NCBI RefSeq assembly: GCF_026262505.1
Contig: NC_067207.1
Location: 27,062,082-27,126,081 of the forward strand
Length of the DNA: 64,000 nucleotides
DNA from: Trichomonas vaginalis G3
Taxonomy: Eukaryota > Parabasalia > Trichomonadida > Trichomonadidae
Direction of reading: 5' to 3'
The notes under the pieces are model-generated. The model worked only from the letters and a program-made list of their open reading frames with translations. It was not told the origin of the DNA and searched no databases. The translations under genes were made by a program, and so were the position numbers. Positions 18,189 through 30,653 of this stretch are shown in pieces; positions within the stretch are counted from its first letter, which is position 1; each line of letters starts with the position of its first letter.

Positions 18189-21100
18189 ACTTAAACGTAA
18201 ATGTTTTGTCATGATTTCATCGTATATGTTTTGTCAAGGTTTCATCGTATATTCTTTGTCAAACATGAACGTATATGTTTTGTCATGATTTCTTCGTAAA
18301 TGTTTTGTCAAGACTTCATCGTAAATGTTTTGTCATGATTTCATCGCAAATGATTTGTCATGATTTCATCGTATATGTTTTGTCAAGGTTTCATCGTATA
18401 TTCTTTGTCAAACATGAACGTATATGTTTTGTCATGATTTCTTCGTTTATGTTTTGTCAAGACTTCTTCGTACATGTTTTGTCATGTCTTTTTCATCGTA
18501 ATGAGCGTAAATGTTTTGTCAAACATGAGCGTATATGTTTTGTCAAGACTTCTTCATCGTAATGAGCGTAAATGTTTTGTCATGATTTCATCGTACATGT
18601 TTTGTCGAAACTTCATCGTATATGATTTGTCATGATTTCTTCATCGTAATGAGTGTAAATGATTTGTCAAACATGAGCGTATATGTTTTGTCATGATTTC
18701 TTCATCGTAATGAGCGTATATGTTTTGTCAAGACTTCTTCATCGTAATGAGTGTAAATGATTTGTCATGATTTCATCGTACATGTTTTGTCGAAACTTCA
18801 TCGTATATGCTTTGTCATGACTTCTTCATCGTAATGAGCGTAAATGATCCAAAATAATGTTTAGGGTAGATGGTTAGATCTAACCTCTTTTCTCACCTCT
18901 TTTCTCACCTCATTGAATTTTCATGATTTCTTCATCGTATATGCTTTGTCAAACATGAACGTAAATGTTTTGTCAAGACTTCTTCATCGTAATGAGTGTA
19001 AATGATTTGTCATGATTTCATCGTACATGTTTTGTCGAAACTTCATCGTATATGCTTTGTCATGATTTCTTCATCGTAAATGTTTTGTCAAACATGAACG
19101 TAAATGATTTGTCAAACATGAACGTATATGTTTGTCATGATTTCATCGTAAATGTTTTGTCATGATTTCTTCATCGTAATGAACGTATATGCTTTGTCAA
19201 ACATGAGTGTAAATGATTTGTCATGATTTCTTCATCGTAATGAGCGTACATGTTTTGTCATGATTTCTTCATCATAATGAGCGTATATGTTTTGTCAAAA
19301 CTTCTTCGTACATGTTTTGTCAAACATGAACGTAAATGTTTTGTCATGATTTCTTCATCGTAATGAGCGTATATGATTTGTCATGATTTCATCGTACATG
19401 TTTTGTCAAACATGAACGTATATGTTTTGTCATGATTTCTTCATCGTAAATGATTTGTCATGATTTCTTCATCGTAAATGTTTTGTCATGATTTCTTCGT
19501 AAATGTTTTGTCATGATTTCTTCGTAAATGTTTTGTCAAAACTTCATCGTAAATGTTTTGTCAAGACTTCTTCATCGTAATGAGCGTAAATCAGACAAAA
19601 ATAATGTTTAGGTGAAGTGGTGAGATCTCACCTCTTTTCTCACCTCTTGTCTCACCTCATTGAATTTTCATGATTTCTTCATCGTCAATGGCTTTGTCAA
19701 ACATGAACGTATATGCTTTGTCAAACATGAACGTATATGTTTTGTCAAGACTTCTTCATCGTCAATGGCTTTGTCAAGACTTCTTCATCGTAATGAGCGT
19801 AAATGTTTTGTCATGATTTCTTCATCGTATATGCTTTGTCAAACATGAGCGTATATGTTTTGTCAAGACTTCTTCATCGTAATGAGCGTAAATGACCCAA
19901 AAATATATTTTAGGTGAAGAGGTGAGATCTCACCTCTTTTCTCACCTCATGAATTTTCATGATTTCTTCATCGTATATGCTTTGTCAAGACTTCTTCATC
20001 GGAATGAGCGTAAATGTTTTGTCATGACCTCATCGTATATGCTTTGTCAAGACTTCTTCATCGTAATGAGTGTAAATGTTTTGTCAAGACTTCTTCATCG
20101 TAATGAGTGTAAATGTTTTGTCAAGACTTCTTCATCGTAATGAGCGTATATGTTTTGTCAAACATGAACGTAAATGTTTTGTCATGACTTCTTCATCGTA
20201 ATGAGTGTAAATGTTTTGTCAAGACTTTTTCATCGTAATGAGCGTAAATGATCCAAAAATAATGTTTAGGGTAGATGGTTAGATCTAACCTCTTTTCTCA
20301 CCTCATTGAATTTTCATGATTTCTTCATCGTAATGAGCGTAAATGTTTTGTCAAACATGAACGTACATGTTTTGTCATGATTTCATCGTATATGCTTTGT
20401 CAAGACTTCTTCATCGTAATGAGTGTAAATGTTTTGTCAAGACTTCTTCATCGTAATGAGCGTATATGTTTTGTCAAACATGAACGTAAATGTTTTGTCA
20501 TGACTTCTTCATCGGAATGAGCGTAAATGTTTTGTCATGACCTCATCGTATATGCTTTGTCAAGACTTCTTCATCGTAATGAGTGTAAATGTTTTGTCAA
20601 GACTTCTTCATCGTAATGAGCGTATATGTTTTGTCAAACATGAACGTAAATGTTTTGTCATGACTTCTTCATCGTAATGAGTGTAAATGTTTTGTCAAGA
20701 CTTTTTCATCGTAATGAGCGTAATGATCCAAAATAATGTTTAGGGTAGATGGTTAGATCTAACCTCTTTTCTCACCTCATGAATTTTCATGATTTCTTCA
20801 TCGTATATGCTTTGTCAAGACTTCTTCATCGGAATGAGCGTAAATGTTTTGTCATGACCTCATCGTATATGCTTTGTCAAGACTTCTTCATCGTAATGAG
20901 TGTAAATGTTTTGTCAAGACTTCTTCATCGTAATGAGTGTAAATGTTTTGTCAAGACTTCTTCATCGTAATGAGCGTATATGTTTTGTCAAACATGAACG
21001 TAACTGTTTTGTCATGACTTCTTCATCGTAATGAGTGTAAATGTTTTGTCAAGACTTTTCATCGTAATGAGCGTAAATGATCCAAAAATAATGTTTAGGG

Positions 21101-22072
21101 TAGATGGTTAGATCTAACCTCTTTTCTCACCTCATTGAATTTTCATGATTTCTTCATCGTAATGAGCGTAAATGTTTTGTCAAACATGAACGTACATGTT
21201 TGTCATGATTTCATCGTATATGCTTTGTCAAGACTTCTTCATCGTAATGAGTGTAAATGTTTTGTCAAGACTTCTTCATCGTAATGAGCGTATATGTTTT
21301 GTCAAACATGAACGTAAATGTTTTGTCATGACTTCTTCATCGGAATGAGCGTAAATGTTTTGTCATGACCTCATCGTATATGCTTTGTCAAGACTTCTTC
21401 ATCGTAATGAGTGTAAATGTTTTGTCAAGACTTCTTCATCGTAATGAGCGTATATGTTTTGTCAAACATGAACGTAAATGTTTTGTCATGACTTCTTCAT
21501 CGTAATGAGTGTAAATGTTTTGTCAAGACTTTTTCATCGTAATGAGCGTAAATGATCCAAAAATAATGTTTAGGGTAGATGGTTAGATCTAACCTCTTTT
21601 CTCACCTCATGAATTTTCATGATTTCTTCATCGTATATGCTTTGTCAAGACTTCTTCATCGGAATGAGCGTAAATGTTTTGTCATGACCTCATCGTATAT
21701 GCTTTGTCAAGACTTCTTCATCGTAATGAGTGTAAATGTTTTGTCAAGACTTCTTCATCGTAATGAGTGTAAATGTTTTGTCAAGACTTCTTCATCGTAA
21801 TGCGTATATGTTTTGTCAAACATGAACGTAAATGTTTTGTCATGACTTCTTCATCGTAATGAGTGTAAATGTTTTGTCAAGACTTTTTCATCGTAATGAG
21901 CGTAAATGATCCAAAAATAATGTTTAGGGTAGATGGTTAGATCTAACCTCTTTTCTCACCTCATTGAATTTTCATGATTTCTTCATCGTAATGAGCGTAA
22001 ATGTTTTGTCAAACATGAACGTACATGTTTTGTCATGATTTCATCGTAATGAACGTCAATGTTTTGTGAAGA

Positions 22073-22324
22073 ATATAACAACCGCCTGAATTCAGACGGT
22101 TGCTTTTTATACAAAATTCACGCAGGAAAATTCTTGAGTTTTGGTTGAAAGAATACGGTCAAGCCAAAAGTGGCTCGACCTCAAAACAAACATTTTATGA
22201 GTTTACTAAGGCATTTATGAATGAATTCAAAGGTATTTGCATACATCCTGACCTCGTTCATTTTGTTGCTGAATTCAGCAAAAATAATGTTTACGTTATG
22301 ACTTCATCGTATATGCTTTGTTGA
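22073..22324 (+). repeat. Conserved island, copy 2
   Basis: Second copy of the island, 4136 bp after copy 1, with the same translation. The spacing marks the largest tandem-duplication step in the left arm. Confidence 0.7.
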
Positions 22325-24479
22325 ACTTAAACGTAAATGTTTTGTCATGATTTCATCGTATATGTTTTGTCAAGGTTTCATCGTATATTCTTTGTCAAAC
22401 ATGAACGTATATGTTTTGTCATGATTTCTTCGTAAATGTTTTGTCAAGACTTCATCGTAAATGTTTTGTCATGATTTCATCGCAAATGATTTGTCATGAT
22501 TTCTTCGTTTATGTTTTGTCAAGACTTCTTCGTACATGTTTTGTCATGTCTTTTTCATCGTAATGAGCGTAAATGTTTTGTCAAACATGAGCGTATATGT
22601 TTTGTCAAGACTTCTTCATCGTAATGAGCGTAAATGTTTTGTCATGATTTCATCGTACATGTTTTGTCGAAACTTCATCGTATATGATTTGTCATGATTT
22701 CTTCATCGTAATGAGTGTAAATGATTTGTCAAACATGAGCGTATATGTTTTTCATGATTTCTTCATCGTAATGAGCGTATATGTTTTGTCAAGACTTCTT
22801 CATCGTAATGAGTGTAAATGATTGTCATGATTTCATCGTACATGTTTTGTCGAAACTTCATCGTATATGCTTTGTCATGACTTCTTCATCGTAATGAGCG
22901 TAAATGATCCAAAAATAATGTTTAGGGTAGATGGTTAGATCTAACCTCTTTTCTCACCTCTTTTCTCACCTCATTGAATTTTCATGATTTCTTCATCGTA
23001 TATGCTTTGTCAAACATGAACGTAAATGTTTTGTCAAGACTTCTTCATCGTAATGAGTGTAAATGATTTGTCATGATTTCATCGTACATGTTTTGTCGAA
23101 ACTTCATCGTATATGCTTTGTCATGATTTCTTCATCGTAAATGTTTTGTCAAACATGAACGTAAATGATTTGTCAAACATGAACGTATATGTTTTGTCAT
23201 GATTTCATCGTAAATGTTTTGTCATGATTTCTTCATCGTAATGAACGTATATGCTTTGTCAAACATGAGTGTAAATGATTTGTCATGATTTCTTCATCGT
23301 AATGAGCGTACATGTTTTGTCATGATTTCTTCATCATAATGAGCGTATATGTTTTGTCAAAACTTCTTCGTACATGTTTTGTCAAACATGAACGTAAATG
23401 TTTTGTCATGATTTCTTCATCGTAATGAGCGTATATGATTTGTCATGATTTCATCGTACATGTTTTGTCAAACATGAACGTATATGTTTTGTCATGATTT
23501 CTTCATCGTAAATGATTTGTCATGATTTCTTCATCGTAAATGTTTTGTCATGATTTCTTCGTAAATGTTTTGTCATGATTTCTTCGTAAATGTTTTGTCA
23601 AAACTTCATCGTAAATGTTTGTCAAGACTTCTTCATCGTAATGAGCGTAAATCAGACAAAATAATGTTTAGGTGAAGTGGTGAGATCTCACCTCTTTTCT
23701 CACCTCTTGTCTCACCTCATTGAATTTCATGATTTCTTCATCGTCAATGGCTTTGTCAAACATGAACGTATATGCTTTGTCAAACATGAACGTAATATGT
23801 TTTGTCAAGACTTCTTCATCGTCAATGGCTTTGTCAAGACTTCTTCATCGTAATGAGTAAATGTTTTGTCATGATTTCTTATCGTATATGCTTTGTCAAA
23901 CATGAGCGTATATGTTTTGTCAAGACTTCTTCATCGTAATGAGCGTAAATGACCCAAAAATATATTTAGGTGAAGAGGTGGATCTCACCTCTTTTCTCAC
24001 CTCATGAATTTTCATGATTTCTTCATCGTATATGCTTTGTCAAGACTTCTTCATCGGAATGAGCGTAAATGTTTTCATGACCTCATCGTATATGCTTTGT
24101 CAAGACTTCTTCATCGTAATGAGTGTAAATGTTTGTCAAGACTTCTTCATCGTAATGAGTGTAAATGTTTTTGTCAAGACTTCTTCATCGTAATGAGCGT
24201 ATATGTTTTGTCAAACATGAACGTAAATGTTTTGTCATGACTTCTTCATCGTAATGAGTGTAAATGTTTTGTCAAGACTTTTTCATCGTAATGAGCGTAA
24301 ATGATCCAAAAATAATGTTTAGGGTAGATGGTTAGATCTAACCTCTTTTCTCACCTCTTTTCTCACCTCATTGAATTTTCATGATTTCTTCATCGTAATG
24401 AGCGTAAATGTTTTGTCAAACATGAACGTACATGTTTTGTCATGATTTCATCGTAATGAACGTCAATGTTTTGTGAAGA

Positions 24480-24731
24480 ATATAACAACCGCCTGAATTC
24501 AGACGGTTGCTTTTTATACAAAATTCACGCAGGAAAATTCTTGAGTTTTGGTTGAAAGAATACGGTCAAGCCAAAAGTGGCTCGACCTCAAAACAAACAT
24601 TTTATGAGTTTACTAAGGCATTTATGAATGAATTCAAAGGTATTTGCATACATCCTGACCTCGTTCATTTTGTTGCTGAATTCAGCAAAAAATAATGTTT
24701 ACGTTATGAACTTCATCGTATATGCTTTGTT
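24480..24731 (+). repeat. Conserved island, copy 3
   Basis: Third copy, 2407 bp after copy 2. The protein-like stretch is the same up to the end of AEFSK; after it the sequence is slightly altered. Confidence 0.7.
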
Positions 24732-27700
24732 GAACTTAAACGTAAATGTTTTGTCATGATTTCATCGTATATGTTTTGTCAAGGTTCATCGTATATTCTT
24801 TGTCAAACATGAACGTATATGTTTTGTCATGATTTCTTCGTAAATGTTTTGTCAAGACTTCATCGTAAATGTTTTGTCATGATTTCATCGCAAATGATTT
24901 GTCATGATTTCTTCGTTTATGTTTTGTCAAGACTTCTTCGTACATGTTTTGTCATGTCTTTTTCATCGTAATGAGCGTAAATGTTTTGTCAAACATGAGC
25001 GTATATGTTTTGTCAAGACTTCTTCATCGTAATGAGCGTAAATGTTTTGTCATGATTTCATCGTACATGTTTTGTCGAAACTTCATCGTATATGATTTGT
25101 CATGATTTCTTCATCGTAAGAGTGTAAATTTTGTCAACATGAGCGTATATGTTTTGTCATGATTTCTTCATCGTAATGAGCGTATATGTTTTGTCAAGAC
25201 TTCTTCATCGTAATGAGTGTAAATGATTTGTATATTTCATCGTACATGTTTTGTCGAAACTTCATCGTATATGCTTTGTCATGACTTCTTCATCGTAATG
25301 AGCGTAAATGATCCAAAATAATGTTTAGGGTAGATGGTTAGATCTAACCTTTTCTCACCTCTTTTCTCACCTCATTGAATTTTCATGATTTCTTCATCGT
25401 ATATGCTTTGTCAAACATGAACGTAAATGTTTTGTCAAGACTTCTTCATCGTAATGAGTGTAAATGATTTGTCATGATTTCATCGTACATGTTTTGTCGA
25501 AACTTCATCGTATATGCTTTGTCATGATTTCTTCATCGTAAATGTTTTGTCAAACATGAACGTAAATGATTTGTCAAACATGAACGTATATGTTTTGTCA
25601 TGATTTCATCGTAAATGTTTTGTCATGATTTCTTCATCGTAATGAAACGTATATGCTTTTGTCAAACATGAGTGTAAATGATTTGTCATGATTTCTTCAT
25701 CGTAATGAGCGTACATGTTTTGTCATGATTTCTTCATCATAATGAGCGTATATGATTTGTCATGATTTCATCGTACATGTTTTGTCAAACATGAACGTAT
25801 ATGTTTTGTCATGATTTCTTCATCGTAAATGATTTGTCATGATTTCTTCATCGTAAATGTTTTGTCATGATTTCTTCGTAAATGTTTTGTCATGATTTCT
25901 TCGTAAATGTTTTGTCAAAACTTCTTCGTACATGTTTTGTCAAACATGAACGTAAATGTTTTGTCATGATTTCTTCATCGTAATGAGCGTATATGATTTG
26001 TCATGATTTCGTACAGTTTTGTCAAACATGAACGTATATGTTTTGTCATGATTTCTTCATCGTAAATGATTTGTCATGATTTCTTCATCGTAAATGTTTT
26101 GTCATGATTTCTTCGTAAATGTTTTTGTCATGATTTCTTCGTAAATGTTTTGTCAAAAACTTCATCGTAAATGTTTTGTCAAGACTTCTTCATCGTAATG
26201 AGCGTAAATCAGACAAAAATAATGTTTAGGTGAAGTGGTGAGATCTCACCTCTTTTCTCACCTCTCTGTCTTCACCTCATTGAATTTTCATGATTTCTTC
26301 ATCGTCAATGGCTTTGTCAAACATGAACGTATATGCTTTGTCAAACATGAACGTATATGTTTTGTCAAGACTTCTTCATCGTCAATGGCTTTGTCAAGAC
26401 TTCTTCATCGTAATGAGCGTAAATGTTTTTGTCATGATTTCTTCATCGTATATGCTTTGTCAAACATGAGCGTATATGTTTTGTCAAGACTTCTTCATCG
26501 TAATGAGCGTAAATGACCCAAAAATATATTTTAGGTGAAAGGTGAGATCTCACCTCTTTCTCACCTCATGAATTTTCATGATTTCTTCATCGTATGCTTT
26601 GTCAAAGACTTCTTCATCGGAATGAGCGTAAAGTTTTGTCATGACCTCATCGTATATGCTTTGTCAAGACTTCTTCATCGTAATGAGTGTAAATGTTTTG
26701 TCAAGACTTCTTCATCGTAATGAGTGTAAATGTTTTGTCAAGACTTCTTCATCGTAATGAGCGTATATGTTTTGTCAAACATGAACGTAAATGTTTGTCA
26801 TGACTTCTTCATCGTAATGAGTGTAAATGTTTGTCAAGACTTTTTCATCGTAATGAGCGTAAATGATCCAAAAATAAATGTTTAGGTAGATGGTTAGATC
26901 TACCTCTTTTCTCACCTCTTTTCTCACCTCATTGAATTTTCATGATTTCTTCATCGTAATGAGCGTAAATGTTTGTCAAACATGAACGTAAATGTTTTGT
27001 CATGATTTCATCGTAAATGTTTGTCAAACATGAGCGTAAATGTTTTTGTCAAACTTCATCGTATATGCTTTGTCAAGACTTCTTCATCGTAATGAGCGTA
27101 AATGTTTTGTCAAGACTTTTTCATCGTACATGTTTTGTCGAAACTTCATCGTATATGCTTTGTCAAGACTTCTTCATCGTAATGAGCGTAAATGTTTTTC
27201 AAGACTTTTTCATCGTACATTTTTGTCGAAACTTCATCGTACATGTTTTTGTCGAAACTTCAATCGTATATGTTTTGTCATGATTTCTTCATCGTAATGA
27301 GCGTAAATGACCCAAAATAATGTTTAGGTGAAGAGGTGAGATCTCACCTCTTTTCTCACTCTTTTCTCACCTCATGAATTTTCATGACTTCTTCATCGTA
27401 ATGAGCGTAAATGTTTTGTCATGATTTCTTCATCGTAATGAGCGTAAATGTTTTGTCATGATTTCTTCATCGTAAATGTTTTGTCATGACTTCATCGTAA
27501 ATGTTTTGTCGAAACTTCATCGTACATGTTTTGTCGAAACTTCATCGTATATGTTTTGTCATGATTTCTTCGTAAATGTTTTGTCATGATTTCTTCATCG
27601 TAATGAACGTATATGCTTTGTCAAGACTTCTTCATCGTAATGAGCGTAAATGTTTTGTCATGATTTCTTCATCGTAAATGTTTTGTCATGACTTCATCGT

Positions 27701-29690
27701 ATATGTTTTGTCGAAACTTCATCGTACATGTTTTGTCGAAACTTCATCGTAAATGTTTTGTCATGACTTCATCGTAAATGTTTTGTCGAAACTTCATCGT
27801 ACATGTTTTGTCGAAACTTCATCGTATATGTTTTGTCATGATTTCTTCGTAAATGTTTTGTCATGATTTCTTCATCGTAATGAACGTATATGCTTTGTCA
27901 AGACTTCTTCATCGTAATGAGCGTAAATGTTTTGTCATGATTTCTTCATCGTAAATGTTTTGTCATGACTTCATCGTATATGTTTTGTCATGATTTCTTC
28001 GTAAATGTTTTGTCATGACTTTTTCATCGTAATGAACGTAATGTTTTGTCAAACATGAGCGTAAATGTTTTGTCATGATTTAATCGTATATGTTTTGTCA
28101 AACATGAGCGTAAATGTTTTGTCATGATTTCTTCATCGTATATGCTTTGTCAAGACTTCTTCATCGTAATGAACGTATATGCTTTGTCGAAACTTCTTCA
28201 TCGTAATGAGCGTAAATTTTTTGTCAAGACTTTTTCATCGTACATGTTTTGTCGAAACTTCATCGTACATGTTTTGTCGAAACTTCATCGTATATGTTTT
28301 GTCATGATTTCTTCGTAAATGATTTGTCGAAACTTTTTCATCGTAATGAGTGTACATGTTTTGTCAAACATGAGCGTAAATGATCCAAAAATAATGTTTA
28401 GGGTAGATGGTTAGATCTAACCTCATTTCTACCCTCATTTCTACCCTCATGAATTTTCATGATTTCTTCATCGTAATGAGCGTAAATGACCCAAAAATAA
28501 TGTTTAGGTGAAGAGGTGAGATCTCACCTCTTTTCTCACCTCTTTTCTCACCTCATGAATTTTCATGATTTCTTCGTAAATGATTTGTCATGATTTCTTC
28601 GTATATGTTTTGTCATGATTTCTTCATCGTAAATGTTTTGTCATGATTTCTTCATCGTAAATGTTTTGTCATGATTTGTCAAACATGAACGTATATGTTT
28701 TGTCATGATTTCTTCGTATATGTTTTGTCATGATTTCTTCATCGTAAATGTTTTGTCATGATTTCTTCATCGTAAATGTTTTGTCATGATTTCATCGAAA
28801 CTAAACGTATATGTTTTGTCAAGACTTCTTCGTAAATGTTTTGTCATGATTTCTTCATCGTATATGTTTACGTTAATGTTTTCATTAAATTTTGACAAAG
28901 TGCAAAGTCATGATTTCTTCATCGTAATGAGCGTATATGCTTTGTCAAACATGAACGTAAATGATCCAAAAATAATGTTTAGGGTAGATGGTTAGATCTA
29001 ACCTCATTTCTACCCTCATGAATTTTCATACGGAATCTCTTCGTAAATGTTTTGTCATGATTTCTTCATCGTAATGTGTGTAAATGATTTGTCGAAACTT
29101 CATCGTACATGTTTTGTCGAAACTTCTTCATCGTAATGAGTGTATATGCTTTGTCATGACTTCTTCATCGTAAATGTTTTGTCATGATTTCTTCATCGTA
29201 ATGAGTGTAAATGATTTGTCGAAACTTCATCGTACATGTTTTGTCGAAACTTCTTCATCGTAATGAGTGTATATGCTTTGTCATGACTTCTTCATCGTAA
29301 ATGTTTTGTCATGATTTCTTCATCGTACATGTTTTGTCATGACTTCTTCGTATATGTTTTGTCAGGACTTCTTCGTATATGTTTTGTCATGACTTCTTCT
29401 TCGTAATGAACGTATATGCTTTGTCAAACATGAACGTAAATGATTTGTCGAAACTTCATCGTATATGCTTTGTCAAACATGAACGTATATGATTTGTCAA
29501 ACATGAGTGTAAATGTTTTGTCATGATTTCATCGTATATGCTTTGTCATGACTTCTTCATCGTAATGAACGTATATGCTTTGTCGTGATTTTATCGTAAA
29601 TGTTTTGTCATGACTTCATCGTATATGTTTTGTCATGACTTCATCGTAATGAGTGTAAATGAACCAAAAATAATGTTTACGTTCATGTTT

Positions 29691-29826
29691 GACAACAACA
29701 CAGGAGGAAGGCAGTTATGACTTATTTTTGAAGAACTGGAGGTGCTACCATGCTACCATGTGCTACCAGGTCATTTAACTTCTCTGAAAAAATGAGACAA
29801 CATGACATTTTGACAACAACACAGGA
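29691..29826. repeat. 121-bp insert between 15-bp direct repeats
   Basis: GACAACAACACAGGA occurs at 29691-29705 and at 29812-29826. The DNA between carries three GCTACCA words and no satellite words. Elsewhere (17.75 kb, and inverted at 36.2 kb) the same motif occurs once and uninterrupted, so this looks like an insertion or an imported piece. Confidence 0.6.
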
Positions 29827-30432
29827 AATAAATGTTTTGTCATGACTTCTTCGTACATGTTTTGTCATGACTTCTTCTTCGTAATGAACGTATATGCTTT
29901 GTCAAACATGAACGTATATGCTTTGTCAAACATGAACGTAAATGATTTGTCGAAACTTCTTCATCGTAATGAGTGTAAATGTTTTGTCATGATTTCTTCG
30001 TTTATGTTTTGTCATGATTTCTTCGTTTATGTTTTGTCATGATTTCTTCATCGTAATGAGCGTAAATCAGACAAAAATATATTTTAGGTGAAGAGGTGAG
30101 ATCTCACCTCTTTTCTCACCTCTTTTCTCACCTCATGAATTTTCATGATTTCTTCATCGTATATGCTTTGTCAAACATGAACGTATATGTTTTGTCAAAC
30201 ATGAACGTATATGTTTTGTCAAACATGAATGTATATGTTTTGTCATGACTTCTTCATCGTAATGAGTGTAAATGATTTGTCGAAACTTCATCGTACATGT
30301 TTTGTCAAGACTTCTTCATCGTAATGAGCGTAAATGACCCAAAAATAATGTTTATGTTAGAATGTTAGATCTAACACCTTTTCTAACATGTTTTCTAACA
30401 TGGAGGATTTCATTAGATATACACATTCTTCC

Positions 30433-30653
30433 TTCATTTCATTCTATACACAATTTACATCATAGACGATTTAATAGATATAATACTTTAACTGTTTCAT
30501 CTGATATACACATTTTCCTTCATTTCATTCTATACACAATTTACATCATAGACGATTTAATAGATATAATACTTTACTGTTTCATCTGATATAAATATTA
30601 TTGGTGAAAGTATCCTAAAATATTTTGATGGACTTTAACTAAATAATGTTTAG
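30433..30653. repeat. Central spacer with an 87-bp tandem duplication
   Basis: The 221-bp loop between the arms. A unit starting GATATACACATT occurs at 30416 and again at 30503, giving two nearly identical copies of about 87 bp that end near 30590. The remainder holds an isolated AATAATGTTTAGGG fragment of a palindromic module. No coding potential. Confidence 0.8.

Larger units (their letters stand above)
16565..30360 (+). repeat. Combinatorial word satellite, left arm
   Basis: About 13.8 kb built from a small vocabulary. A unit starts TAAATG, TATATG or TACATG, then TTTTGTC, ATTTGTC or CTTTGTC, then one of ATGATTTC, ATGACTTC, AAGACTTC, GAAACTTC, AAAACTTC or AAACATGA, then ATCG, TTCG, TTCATCG or GTG/GCG/ACG, optionally TAATGAGTG or TAATGAGCG. 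Units are about 20-45 bp and follow one another without a fixed order. ORFs within it (for example 19892-20140) are low-complexity products of the words, not genes. Long-range duplications are superimposed. Confidence 0.9.
14840..30432 (+). repeat. Left arm of inverted repeat (15.6 kb)
   Basis: Order from the outside: MULE-derived tip, 141-aa gene, 78-aa gene, a unique stretch to about 16.56 kb, then satellite with palindromic modules. Module order matches the right arm read backwards up to 20281 and again from 27339, so the extra length comes from duplication between about 20.3 and 26.9 kb. Confidence 0.85.

Noticed and set aside
30433-30653. Origin of replication at the centre of the inverted repeat
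   Set aside because: Only an AT-rich tandem duplication is seen; nothing specific supports an origin.
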